From an uncultured Clostridia bacterium (GTDB taxonomy: Bacteria; Bacillota; Clostridia; Christensenellales; UBA1242), in assembly GCA_944383355.1 (NCBI GenBank), contig CALWPF010000009.1, positions 1 through 54,876 on the forward strand: a stretch of DNA of 54,876 nucleotides, written 5' to 3'. Made by a program: the position numbers and the translations under genes. The notes under the pieces are model-generated. The model searched no databases. It saw only the letters and a program-made list of their open reading frames with translations, and had not been told where the DNA came from. Positions 16,656 through 23,274 of the stretch are shown here, piece by piece (the first letter of the stretch is position 1; each line of letters begins with the position of its first letter).

Positions 16656-17873
16656 TTATTTTGCATCTGGATACATTTTATCGAACTCAGGAAGGTCCTC
16701 TCTAAATACTTTACCTATTATATCAGCTGCCTCTGTCATTAATTCTTTTGTGTGTGTTGCAGTGTAACTGGTCCTAATGATAGCCTCACCAACAGGTACT
16801 GCAGGGCTAATTGATGGATTTACATATACACCACGCTCTAGCAATAGTTTGCAAGCGTAAAATGTGCGATAATCACCATAGGTATTAATAGGAATGATTG
16901 GGATAATAGGATCCTTTGTCTCTCTGATTGGGACATTATTGCGTTTTAACTCACTACGCATAAAGTTTGCAATATCCTGTAGATTTTTAACTCTCTGTGG
17001 CTCACGCTTGAGTATCTCTAGCGCCTTCATTGCACTTGCTACAGATGCTGGTGGTATAGATGCTGAGAATATAAACGGTCTAGATGTATGCCTTACATAT
17101 TCTACAACATCAGCACGAGCAGCCATATATCCGCCAAGTGAGGCAAGTGATTTACTAAATGTACCCATTATGATATCTACCTCGTCCTCTAGTCCAAAGT
17201 GCTCGCCAGTACCTCTACCATGTGCACCTATTACACCCAAACCATGAGCGTCATCTACCATGAGTCTAGCACCATATTTTTTCTTGAGTGCAACCAACTC
17301 TGGGAGTTTACATATATCTCCGCCCATACTAAATACACCATCTGTAACAATCAAAATTCCTTTGTCTTTTGGTACAGATTGTAATTGACGCTCTAGGTCT
17401 TGCATATCGTTGTGCTCGTAGCGAAGCATCTTTGCATAACTTAATCTACAGCCATCGTAGATACTAGCGTGATTTTCTTTGTCACAAATTATGTAATCGT
17501 TACGACCAGCGATAGCACTGATGATACCTAGATTACTCTGGAAACCAGTACTAAATGTCATAACAGCATCTTTGTGCAAAAACTCTGCCAAGTCACTTTC
17601 CAATTGCTGATGTAGGTCCAAGGTACCATTCAAAAAACGACTACCTGAGCAACCGGTACCATATTTTTCTATTGCCTTGATAGCAGCCTCTTTTACCTCT
17701 GGGTGACTGGTGAGACCTAGGTAGTTATTGCTACCTATCATGATTACTCGATGTCCCTCCATGTTAACTACGATATCTTGACCACTTTGCAAACAGTGAA
17801 AATAAGGATATATATCCTGTTCTTTTGCTACTTTTACGATATCAAATTTCTCACACTTTTCAAATAAATCCAT
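16656..17873 (-). CDS. Alpha-oxoamine synthase family PLP enzyme (KBL/BioF/SPT-like)
   Basis: The 405-residue PLP enzyme condenses an amino acid with an acyl-CoA or acyl-ACP. Key segments are GSNNYLGLTSHPEVKEAA (about 47-64), YGTGCSGSRFLNGTLDLH (about 71-88), the PLP-stacking region FSTGFQSN, VDDAHGLGVIG (Asp contacting PLP, about 208) and the lysine loop TFSKSLASLGGY (Schiff-base Lys near 241). The N-terminus YPYFHCLQSG and the SGSRFLNGTLDLH segment look closer to serine palmitoyltransferase-like and glycine C-acetyltransferase sequences than to classical BioF, and no biotin genes are near. The exact reaction is unresolved. The ATG at 17873 has GGAG 7 nt upstream. Confidence 0.85.
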   Translation of the reverse strand: MDLFEKCEKFDIVKVAKEQDIYPYFHCLQSGQDIVVNMEGHRVIMIGSNNYLGLTSHPEVKEAAIKAIEKYGTGCSGSRFLNGTLDLHQQLESDLAEFLHKDAVMTFSTGFQSNLGIISAIAGRNDYIICDKENHASIYDGCRLSYAKMLRYEHNDMQDLERQLQSVPKDKGILIVTDGVFSMGGDICKLPELVALKKKYGARLMVDDAHGLGVIGAHGRGTGEHFGLEDEVDIIMGTFSKSLASLGGYMAARADVVEYVRHTSRPFIFSASIPPASVASAMKALEILKREPQRVKNLQDIANFMRSELKRNNVPIRETKDPIIPIIPINTYGDYRTFYACKLLLERGVYVNPSISPAVPVGEAIIRTSYTATHTKELMTEAADIIGKVFREDLPEFDKMYPDAK

Positions 17874-17898
17874 ACAAATCTCCAAAAATATACTTAAT

Positions 17899-17934
17899 AT
17901 TATACTTGTTTTGTTATACTACATACAGGTAGTA
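17899..17934. promoter_or_regulatory. Minus-strand -10 box and palindrome in the 17874-18112 gap
   Basis: On the minus strand TATAAT (17904-17899) lies 26 bp before the oxoamine synthase ATG, with a weak -35 (TGTATG, 17927-17922). The -35 region is within the inverted repeat TACTAC-ATACAG-GTAGTA (17917-17934), a plausible operator. Confidence 0.45.
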
Positions 17935-18051
17935 TTATCGTGACTACCATAATCAACGACTGGTTTTAGTATAACAGATTTTGCAAAGTTTGACTAGTAA
18001 ATGGCGTATAAAATTTGATTTTGTCAAATAAAAGATTTGTCTCAAATTTAC

Positions 18052-18080
18052 TTGTAAAATACTAAAAAAAAGTGTAATAT
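18052..18080 (+). promoter_or_regulatory. Probable promoter of the ABC-like ATPase gene
   Basis: TTGTAA (18052-18057), a 17-bp spacer and TAATAT (18075-18080), 33 bp before the ATG at 18113. Confidence 0.6.
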
Positions 18081-18112
18081 ATCTTCAAAGCGATAGGGGG
18101 GCTATGTCCTAA

Positions 18113-18781
18113 ATGATTAGACTACAAAACGTATTTTTGGCATACAACAAGGAGTATTATGCTCTCTATGATATTAACCTCACTTTTCAAAAGGGTGATA
18201 GAGTGGCATTAATAGGTGAGGAAGGGAGTGGCAAGACTGCTGTATTGCGCCTAATAGCAGGGTTAGAGAAAAATCAAAAAGGTGATGTGCTCATCAACGA
18301 TGTGCCAGTTGCAAAGGTGGATTTTCTCAAAGATGTATCACTAGGCTATATTACCTCAAAAGCTGTTTTTTTTGAGAGTAAAACTGTACAAAAAAATTTG
18401 GAATGGATACTCAAGACTCGAGGCGTGCCAAAAGAGAATTGGGACAAAATGATTGACAAAGTATTGTCTGATTACCAAATCACCAATCTCAAAAAAGCTC
18501 GGATTAGTACATTGTGTCGGAGTGATAAGCGCCTAGTACAGTTTGCTAGGTTAGCATTGCGTCCTATTGATATATTGTTGTGTGATGAGTGTGATATAGA
18601 TGGGGACCAGTCTACAAAAGAGCGTATGTCACATGCACTCAAGCAGTTAGTAAACGCTGACCCTACTGATAAAATTGTTATTTGTACCTATCAAAAGGAA
18701 GCGGACTGCGATGATTTTATAAACAAAAAAGTATATTTGCACTTGGGAAGTGTGGAGGATAAAAAGGTTGAAAAAAAGTGA
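18113..18781 (+). CDS. Solitary ABC-type ATPase with degenerate signature motif
   Basis: The 222-residue product resembles an ABC transporter nucleotide-binding domain: IRLQNVFLAYNKEYYALYDI, Walker A GEEGSGKTA (36-44) and Walker B DILLCDECDI (about 155-164). The signature motif is not LSGGQ but LCRSDKRL, and the switch histidine is replaced (IVICTYQKEAD), so the catalytic cycle of a normal transporter ATPase is unlikely. No permease gene is adjacent; instead a PucR-type HTH gene overlaps its 3' end. A regulatory or structural role is possible. A two-codon frame ATG-TCC-TAA (18104-18112) lies between the Shine-Dalgarno G-run and the true ATG. Confidence 0.75.
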   Translation: MIRLQNVFLAYNKEYYALYDINLTFQKGDRVALIGEEGSGKTAVLRLIAGLEKNQKGDVLINDVPVAKVDFLKDVSLGYITSKAVFFESKTVQKNLEWILKTRGVPKENWDKMIDKVLSDYQITNLKKARISTLCRSDKRLVQFARLALRPIDILLCDECDIDGDQSTKERMSHALKQLVNADPTDKIVICTYQKEADCDDFINKKVYLHLGSVEDKKVEKK

Positions 18782-19172
18782 TTATGCTAGTAAGGTAGCT
18801 ATAAATTCAACGATGTTGGGCACTTTGCTTGCCAATCTAGATGAGGATAGTCTAGGTGCTGTTAGTAATATTTTGCAAGAGGAAAATGTTAAAAATTTTT
18901 TAAATGACCAAGAGTTGGTTGCAATGGTTGAGGCATTTATGGCTAATAACCTTAATATGATACAGACGAGTAAAGTAGCAAATGTACACCGTAATACTTT
19001 GGTTTATAGGATAGAAAAGATAAAAAAGTTGCTAGGCTTGGATATACGCAAATTTGAAGATGCGGTGACTTTGCAAGTGTTGTTGGTACTCAAAAAGTTG
19101 GAGTTAAAACGCAAAAAGCGTACAAACAAAAAAGAGCGTGACGGACTACTACAGATGTCAATACTGGAGTAA
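18768..19172 (+). CDS. PucR/CdaR-type C-terminal HTH protein
   Basis: The 134-residue product ends in the HTH_30 domain found at the C-terminus of PucR and CdaR regulators: FMANNLNMIQTSKVANVHRN (about 58-77), then TLVYRIEKIKKLLGLDIRKF and a final helix. The usual upstream sensory domain is missing; only about 50 residues precede the HTH. The TTG at 18768 is chosen because GGAGG (18754-18758) lies 9 nt upstream; this start is inside the end of the ABC-like gene (14-bp overlap), so the two are translationally coupled. A basic tail (KRKKRTNKKERDG) follows. Together they may act as a two-gene regulator with a split sensor. Confidence 0.75.
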   Translation: MKKSDYASKVAINSTMLGTLLANLDEDSLGAVSNILQEENVKNFLNDQELVAMVEAFMANNLNMIQTSKVANVHRNTLVYRIEKIKKLLGLDIRKFEDAVTLQVLLVLKKLELKRKKRTNKKERDGLLQMSILE

Positions 19173-19192
19173 GAGTATACGCTCTTTTTGTT

Positions 19193-19744
19193 TTAAGTAT
19201 TTGTAGGCTTCATATTCAATATAGAGTTTGAGGATACTATAGATGTTGTATTATCGGTCGATTGACTTTTTGTATTTTGTTGAGATTTTATAGCAGAGAG
19301 TAATTCGCTGATTAATTTAATGATATTGGGCAAGTCTAATTGGTTGTTTGTGTTGTCTTGATTTTGTGAAAAGTTATTGCTTTGTTCCATATTGTTGTTT
19401 TGATATGTATTACTTTGCTGATTGTTGTTAAATTGATTATTGTAGCCGTAAGTATTGCCCATTGCTATATTTTGATAATGTTTTTTGGGCTGGTTTTGTT
19501 TTTGATAATTCATAATATCTGTACTATAATTGGGCAATGACCAATATGGGTTGTCGGTAAAATGAGTTTGGCTTTCGTTTGGGTATGAATTTTGGTATGA
19601 GTCTTGTTGCTGGATATTGTAATCGCTGGCATTTGCTTGCTGGGGTTGATTGTTTGAGTTAAATAAAGATAACACAGTGCTTAGTAACTGTGGATTTTTT
19701 TTTAAAATATCTATAATGTTACCTACAATGTTATCAAGACTCAT
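19193..19744 (-). CDS. Asn/Gln-rich protein of unknown function
   Basis: The 183-residue product has short amphipathic segments at both ends (LDNIVGNIIDILKKNPQLLS and LPNIIKLISELLSAI) joined by a low-complexity linker dominated by N, Q, S and Y. No signal peptide or membrane helix is clear. The ATG at 19744 is preferred to an upstream ATG because AAGGAG lies 13 nt before it, a long spacing, so the start is uncertain. It is divergent from the unknown gene at 19828. I do not recognise the family; a coat or matrix-like protein is only a guess from composition and from sporulation genes nearby. Confidence 0.6.
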   Translation of the reverse strand: MSLDNIVGNIIDILKKNPQLLSTVLSLFNSNNQPQQANASDYNIQQQDSYQNSYPNESQTHFTDNPYWSLPNYSTDIMNYQKQNQPKKHYQNIAMGNTYGYNNQFNNNQQSNTYQNNNMEQSNNFSQNQDNTNNQLDLPNIIKLISELLSAIKSQQNTKSQSTDNTTSIVSSNSILNMKPTNT

Positions 19745-19827
19745 TAAATATTTTTGACTCCTTGTATTGTCAAAATATATATATGCTTTCATATATATTC
19801 TTGTGAAATACTATAAAGGAGAATACT

Positions 19828-20133
19828 ATGAGTAGTATAAAAGATTTTGCCAAAAAGCCTATAGACAATCAAGACTTGAGAGATAAAATTCCCGAAGATG
19901 TTTTAAAAAAAACAGAGGAAGATTATAGTGACCTTATTGACCTATTTATGAGCAAATATGGTACTATGAGTGAAGATGAGTTGATACAAGAAATGTTAAA
20001 GCTCATAAATGAAAAGAAAAAGAATGGTACATTTGACGCTAGAAAGATTCGAGATTTGGCTAGTAAAGTAGCACCGTTTTTGACCGATGAGCAAAGAGCT
20101 AAGATGTATCAGTTGCTAAATTATCTAGATTGA
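19828..20133 (+). CDS. Small acidic helical protein of unknown function
   Basis: The 101-residue, highly charged product is predicted helical throughout (EDYSDLIDLFMSKYGTMSED, then LTDEQRAKMYQLLNYLD at the end). There is no cysteine, signal peptide or membrane segment. AAAGGAG lies 8 nt before the ATG. It is divergent from the Asn/Gln-rich gene with 83 bp between start codons, so the two may share regulation, and it precedes the subtilase gene by 45 bp on the same strand. I do not recognise it. Confidence 0.7.
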   Translation: MSSIKDFAKKPIDNQDLRDKIPEDVLKKTEEDYSDLIDLFMSKYGTMSEDELIQEMLKLINEKKKNGTFDARKIRDLASKVAPFLTDEQRAKMYQLLNYLD

Positions 20134-20178
20134 TGTTTAATGACTGAGTTGCAAACTTTTTTGTATTGAGGTAGGTTA

Positions 20179-21324
20179 TTGAGAATACTACAAAAGGTTG
20201 ATAGCGAGTTACTATATCGTGTGCAGGTGGCTAATGCAGATGATACTGTATGTTGCATAGTTTGGCTAAATGACTTTTGGCACACCAAGAGTCAGTTTTT
20301 GGAATTGCTGGATCAGGGTGAACTACTAGCGGTTTATGATTTTATTGGCGCTGTTGGTGTGCGTATATCACAATCAAAATTATATGATTTAGCTCAATAT
20401 GGTTGGGTTGAATACATATCCCAAGTACAGAGGGCGAATATTATGATGAACGATACTCGCAGAGAGATTAGAGTTGAGCATCTGCACAAAAATGGATACC
20501 TAGGGGGCGGGATAGGTGTAGCAATAATTGATACAGGTTGCGCTCCACACTTTGACTTAGTACTAGGTAAAAATCGAATAAAAAAGTTTGTAAATATCTT
20601 GGATAATCGGGATACTTTATTTGATGATAACGGCCATGGTACCTTTGTAACAGGAGTATTAGCTGGTAATGGATTGAATAGCGGAGGCGTTTATAGTGGT
20701 ATTGCTCCACTTTGTGATGTAATTGTAATCAAGGCATTGGACCAAAAAGGTGAGACCCAAGCGTTTAATGTATTGAGTGCAATGCAGTGGGTGCATGAGC
20801 ACTGGAGGGAGTACAATATAAGGGTCTTGTGTATGAGTTTTGGTAGTACACCACTAGCCAAAAATGACCCTTTGATTACTGGCGCAAAAGTATTGTGGGA
20901 CGATGGCATAGTGGTGGTATGTGCTGCTGGTAATGATGGTCCAATGGAGCGCAGTATCAAGGCTCCTGGAGCGTGTGCTAGTGTAATCACTGTCGGTGCG
21001 GTCCAAAAGACAGATAAGGGCTATGAGATGGCACCTTTTAGCAGTAGGGGACCAATCTATGGGCAAACCAAGCCAGATATAGTAGCTCCCGGGGTGGATA
21101 TAACATCTTTATCTAGCGGTATAGATTTTTATACCCAAATGTCAGGGACCAGTGTATCTACACCAATAGTCGCTGGAGTAGTAGCACTGTTGCTATGTAG
21201 GAATAGGAGTCTTACACCCAATCAAGTTAAAACTATACTTTTGCATAGCACAATACATTTACCTTATCCTCGTAACGATTGTGGTATGGGAATGGTTGAT
21301 GCTAGCAAAGCGTTTAAATTTTGA
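20179..21324 (+). CDS. Intracellular S8 family serine protease (subtilase)
   Basis: The 381-residue subtilisin-fold protease has an intact catalytic triad: Asp in VAIIDTGCAPH (near 117), His in DNGHGTFVTG (near 154) and Ser in MSGTSVSTPIV (near 323). The oxyanion Asn is in CAAGNDGP (near 252). About 100 residues precede the catalytic domain and resemble an inhibitor-like pro-segment. There is no signal peptide, which suggests an AprX-like cytoplasmic protease. The start is TTG at 20179 with GAGGT 6-7 nt upstream. It lies directly upstream of the sigma-F operon but is separated from it by a strong terminator, so a sporulation role is only suggested. Confidence 0.9.
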   Translation: MRILQKVDSELLYRVQVANADDTVCCIVWLNDFWHTKSQFLELLDQGELLAVYDFIGAVGVRISQSKLYDLAQYGWVEYISQVQRANIMMNDTRREIRVEHLHKNGYLGGGIGVAIIDTGCAPHFDLVLGKNRIKKFVNILDNRDTLFDDNGHGTFVTGVLAGNGLNSGGVYSGIAPLCDVIVIKALDQKGETQAFNVLSAMQWVHEHWREYNIRVLCMSFGSTPLAKNDPLITGAKVLWDDGIVVVCAAGNDGPMERSIKAPGACASVITVGAVQKTDKGYEMAPFSSRGPIYGQTKPDIVAPGVDITSLSSGIDFYTQMSGTSVSTPIVAGVVALLLCRNRSLTPNQVKTILLHSTIHLPYPRNDCGMGMVDASKAFKF

Positions 21325-21346
21325 TTTTATATTAGATATAAACACC

Positions 21347-21375
21347 AAAAAATAGTGCTTTTTGCACTATTTTTT
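21347..21375 (+). terminator. Intrinsic terminator of the subtilase gene
   Basis: A perfect 12-bp stem, AAAAAATAGTGC (21347-21358) with its complement (21364-21375), around a TTTTT loop, ending in T's. It isolates the spoIIA operon. Confidence 0.92.
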
Positions 21376-21429
21376 ACATTTTTTTTAGCGCTTTTTTAGA
21401 TAAAATTTTACTTAGTTAGGAGGAGAAAT

Positions 21430-21738
21430 ATGCAGGTAAATTCTAGACTTTTTCAAGATACACTATATTTGACTATAGCAGGTGAATTAGATGAGCATTC
21501 TGCTAATTATGCCAGGATTAATCTAGATGATCAAATGTCAAATGCAGATTTTAAGCAAATCATAATAGATTTGAGTAACCTTGATTTTATGGATAGTACA
21601 GGGATAGGTGTACTAATAGGTCGATATAAAAAGATGAAAAAAAGAGGTGTGCCTATCTTTATTTCTAATCCATCTAGCCATGCAGATAAAATCTTTCGTA
21701 TGACAGCTTTGTACGAGATTATGCCAAAAATTAATTAA
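21430..21738 (+). CDS. spoIIAA: Anti-sigma-F factor antagonist SpoIIAA
   Basis: The 102-residue STAS-domain protein has its phosphorylatable serine in DFMDSTGIGVLIGRYK (Ser near 57). Unphosphorylated SpoIIAA binds SpoIIAB and frees sigma-F in the forespore. AGGAGGAG lies 6 nt before the ATG. It is the first gene of a three-gene operon in the standard order. I could not identify a convincing sigma-H promoter or 0A box in the 54 bp between the upstream terminator and the start codon. Confidence 0.95.
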   Translation: MQVNSRLFQDTLYLTIAGELDEHSANYARINLDDQMSNADFKQIIIDLSNLDFMDSTGIGVLIGRYKKMKKRGVPIFISNPSSHADKIFRMTALYEIMPKIN

Positions 21739-21755
21739 TAAAAAGGAATAATTAT

Positions 21756-22220
21756 ATGAAATTCGTAAACCAAATGACTATTAGATTTGATTCTTTATCT
21801 ATTAATGAGGGATTCGCTCGGAGTGCAGTAGCTGCATTTTGTGTACAGTTGAATCCGACACTTGATGAAGTGACTGATATAAAGACTGCTGTATCTGAGG
21901 CGGTAACAAATTGTGTTGTACATGCCTATCCAGATAAGGTAGGTGAGATAGAGATATGGGTAGGTCTAACTCATGACACTATTTATATAGAGGTACGAGA
22001 TTGTGGTGTCGGTATACCAGATTTTGAAAAAGCTCGTGAACCATTCTTTACCACCAAGCCGACAGAGGAGCGTGCTGGTATGGGCTTTACTGTAATGGAG
22101 AGTTTTATGGACGATTTGCAACTTTCATCTAATGGGAATAAGGGAGTAACAGTAAAGATGACAAAACATTTGGAGGGAAAATTAAGAGCAGTGGCAGGAG
22201 GTGCTGATGGCAGACTATGA
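21756..22220 (+). CDS. spoIIAB: Anti-sigma-F factor and serine kinase SpoIIAB
   Basis: The 154-residue GHKL-fold kinase has its N-box in VSEAVTNCVVHAY (near 45-57) and its ATP-lid motifs in RDCGVGIPDFE (near 87) and ERAGMGFTVMESFMDDL (near 109). It binds and inhibits sigma-F and phosphorylates SpoIIAA. The family N-terminus MKFVNQMTIRFDSLSINEGFAR is well conserved. The stop codon lies inside the start of sigF (14-bp overlap), indicating translational coupling and balanced synthesis. Confidence 0.96.
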   Translation: MKFVNQMTIRFDSLSINEGFARSAVAAFCVQLNPTLDEVTDIKTAVSEAVTNCVVHAYPDKVGEIEIWVGLTHDTIYIEVRDCGVGIPDFEKAREPFFTTKPTEERAGMGFTVMESFMDDLQLSSNGNKGVTVKMTKHLEGKLRAVAGGADGRL

Positions 22221-22926
22221 GCAAAATGTGGCACTGATTAAACTAGCTCAATCAGGAGATGAAAATGCCAAAAATTTGCTCATTCAACAAAATTATCCGT
22301 TGGTAAAAAGTGTTATTAGACGCTATCGCAACAAAGGGGTAGATTATGATGACCTTTTTCAGTTGGGGTGTGTGGGCTTTGTAAAAGCTATTAATAATTT
22401 TGATACCAAGTACAATGTAAAATTTTCCACCTATGCTGTTCCTATGATAATAGGTGAGGTAAAGCGTTTTTTGCGAGATGATGGCTATATCAAGGTTAGT
22501 CGTGCCATGAAAGTTTTATCCTTGCAGATAAAAAAATATATGGATAGTAGTATACAGACTGGCAAGGAACCCACCATACAGGATATTGCTGAGCATTTTG
22601 ACATTACTCCTAGTGATGTGGTGTTTGCCCTAGATGCCTCTCGTTACCCAGTCAGCCTCTATGCACCTATTGATAATGACGAGGAAGGTGGCAATCTGGC
22701 GGATAGATTGGTTGTAGATGATCAGAGCGAGCATGAATTAGATCATTTTATACTCAAGGAGTTAATAAATGAGTTGGAGCCACGAGAGCGCAAGATTATC
22801 ATCATGAGATATTATAGAGACAAGACACAGAGTGAAATAGCAAAAGAGCTGGGGGTATCACAAGTGCAAGTTAGTAGGATAGAAAACAAAATTCTCACAA
22901 ATTTGCGTAAAAAATTCAATGAATGA
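22207..22926 (+). CDS. sigF: RNA polymerase sporulation sigma factor F
   Basis: The 239-residue sigma factor has region 2 (KSVIRRYRNKGVDYDDLFQL, FKTINNF-type segment and YAVPMIIGEVKRFLRDDG, about 28-95), region 3 (KVLSLQIKKY, EPTIQDIAEHFDITPSDV) and region 4 (LEPRERKIIIMRYYRDKTQS, then the helix-turn-helix ELGVSQVQVSRIE). Order within the operon and sequence identify sigma-F rather than sigma-G. The ATG at 22207 is favoured over the GTG two codons upstream because AGGAGG lies 5 nt before it. It directs forespore-specific transcription. Confidence 0.95.
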   Translation: MADYEQNVALIKLAQSGDENAKNLLIQQNYPLVKSVIRRYRNKGVDYDDLFQLGCVGFVKAINNFDTKYNVKFSTYAVPMIIGEVKRFLRDDGYIKVSRAMKVLSLQIKKYMDSSIQTGKEPTIQDIAEHFDITPSDVVFALDASRYPVSLYAPIDNDEEGGNLADRLVVDDQSEHELDHFILKELINELEPRERKIIIMRYYRDKTQSEIAKELGVSQVQVSRIENKILTNLRKKFNE

Positions 22927-23022
22927 TATTCTATCCTTTTGTTTTATAAATTGATATTGTTTTGCTTTAGCGAATGTTATTATTGTTGCTTTTTATTCTA
23001 ATTATGGTTTTTTGATTAGGGG

Positions 23023-23051
23023 TTGATTTTTTTGCGTTTATGTGTTACAAT
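23023..23051 (+). promoter_or_regulatory. Sigma-A promoter of the ABC-F leader
   Basis: TTGATT (23023-23028), a 17-bp spacer and TACAAT (23046-23051). The predicted start near 23058 places the whole attenuator structure in the 5' leader. Confidence 0.8.
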
Positions 23052-23057
23052 ATATAC

Positions 23058-23228
23058 GCTTTTCAAAAAGCATCTGTAAAGGAGAGTATATTTTGACAGT
23101 AATAATGATTATCGGTTAATAGACATAAACTTATGAGAAGGAATTTTTTCTCAGAGTTTTTGTCTGCCTTTAATATTTTTACTGACATAATTTGCTTTTA
23201 TTTAGCAGATGCTTTTTCTTATTTTTTG
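23058..23228 (+). promoter_or_regulatory. Ribosome-controlled attenuator in the ABC-F leader (candidate)
   Basis: AAAAAGCATCTG (23065-23076) pairs perfectly with CAGATGCTTTTT (23206-23217); with one bulged G the stem extends through TAAA/TTTA to 16 bp, followed by a T-rich tract to 23228. An internal hairpin is made of AGACA/TGTCT (23121-23125, 23161-23165), AAACT/AGTTT (23127-23131, 23055-23059 of the next hundred: 23155-23159) and TGAGAA/TTCTCA (23134-23139, 23148-23153). A short leader ORF with AAGGAG lies between the two left arms. GTCTGC (23162-23167) can instead pair with GCAGAT (23205-23210), a possible antiterminator. This matches the layout of antibiotic-sensing attenuators ahead of ABC-F and erm genes. 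Confidence 0.75.
23093..23119 (+). CDS. Candidate leader peptide of the ABC-F attenuator
   Basis: TTG at 23093 lies 8 nt after AAGGAG and reads M-T-V-I-M-I-I-G to TAA at 23117-23119; an internal ATG at 23105 would give M-I-I-G. The frame sits just after the left arm of the terminator stem and ends just before the internal hairpin, so a stalled ribosome here could change the RNA folding. It is too short for sequence-based confirmation. Confidence 0.45.
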   Translation: MTVIMIIG

Positions 23229-23274
23229 GGAAGTGCAAATTGTGTCAAATAATAATTATAGGGAGATAATCATT

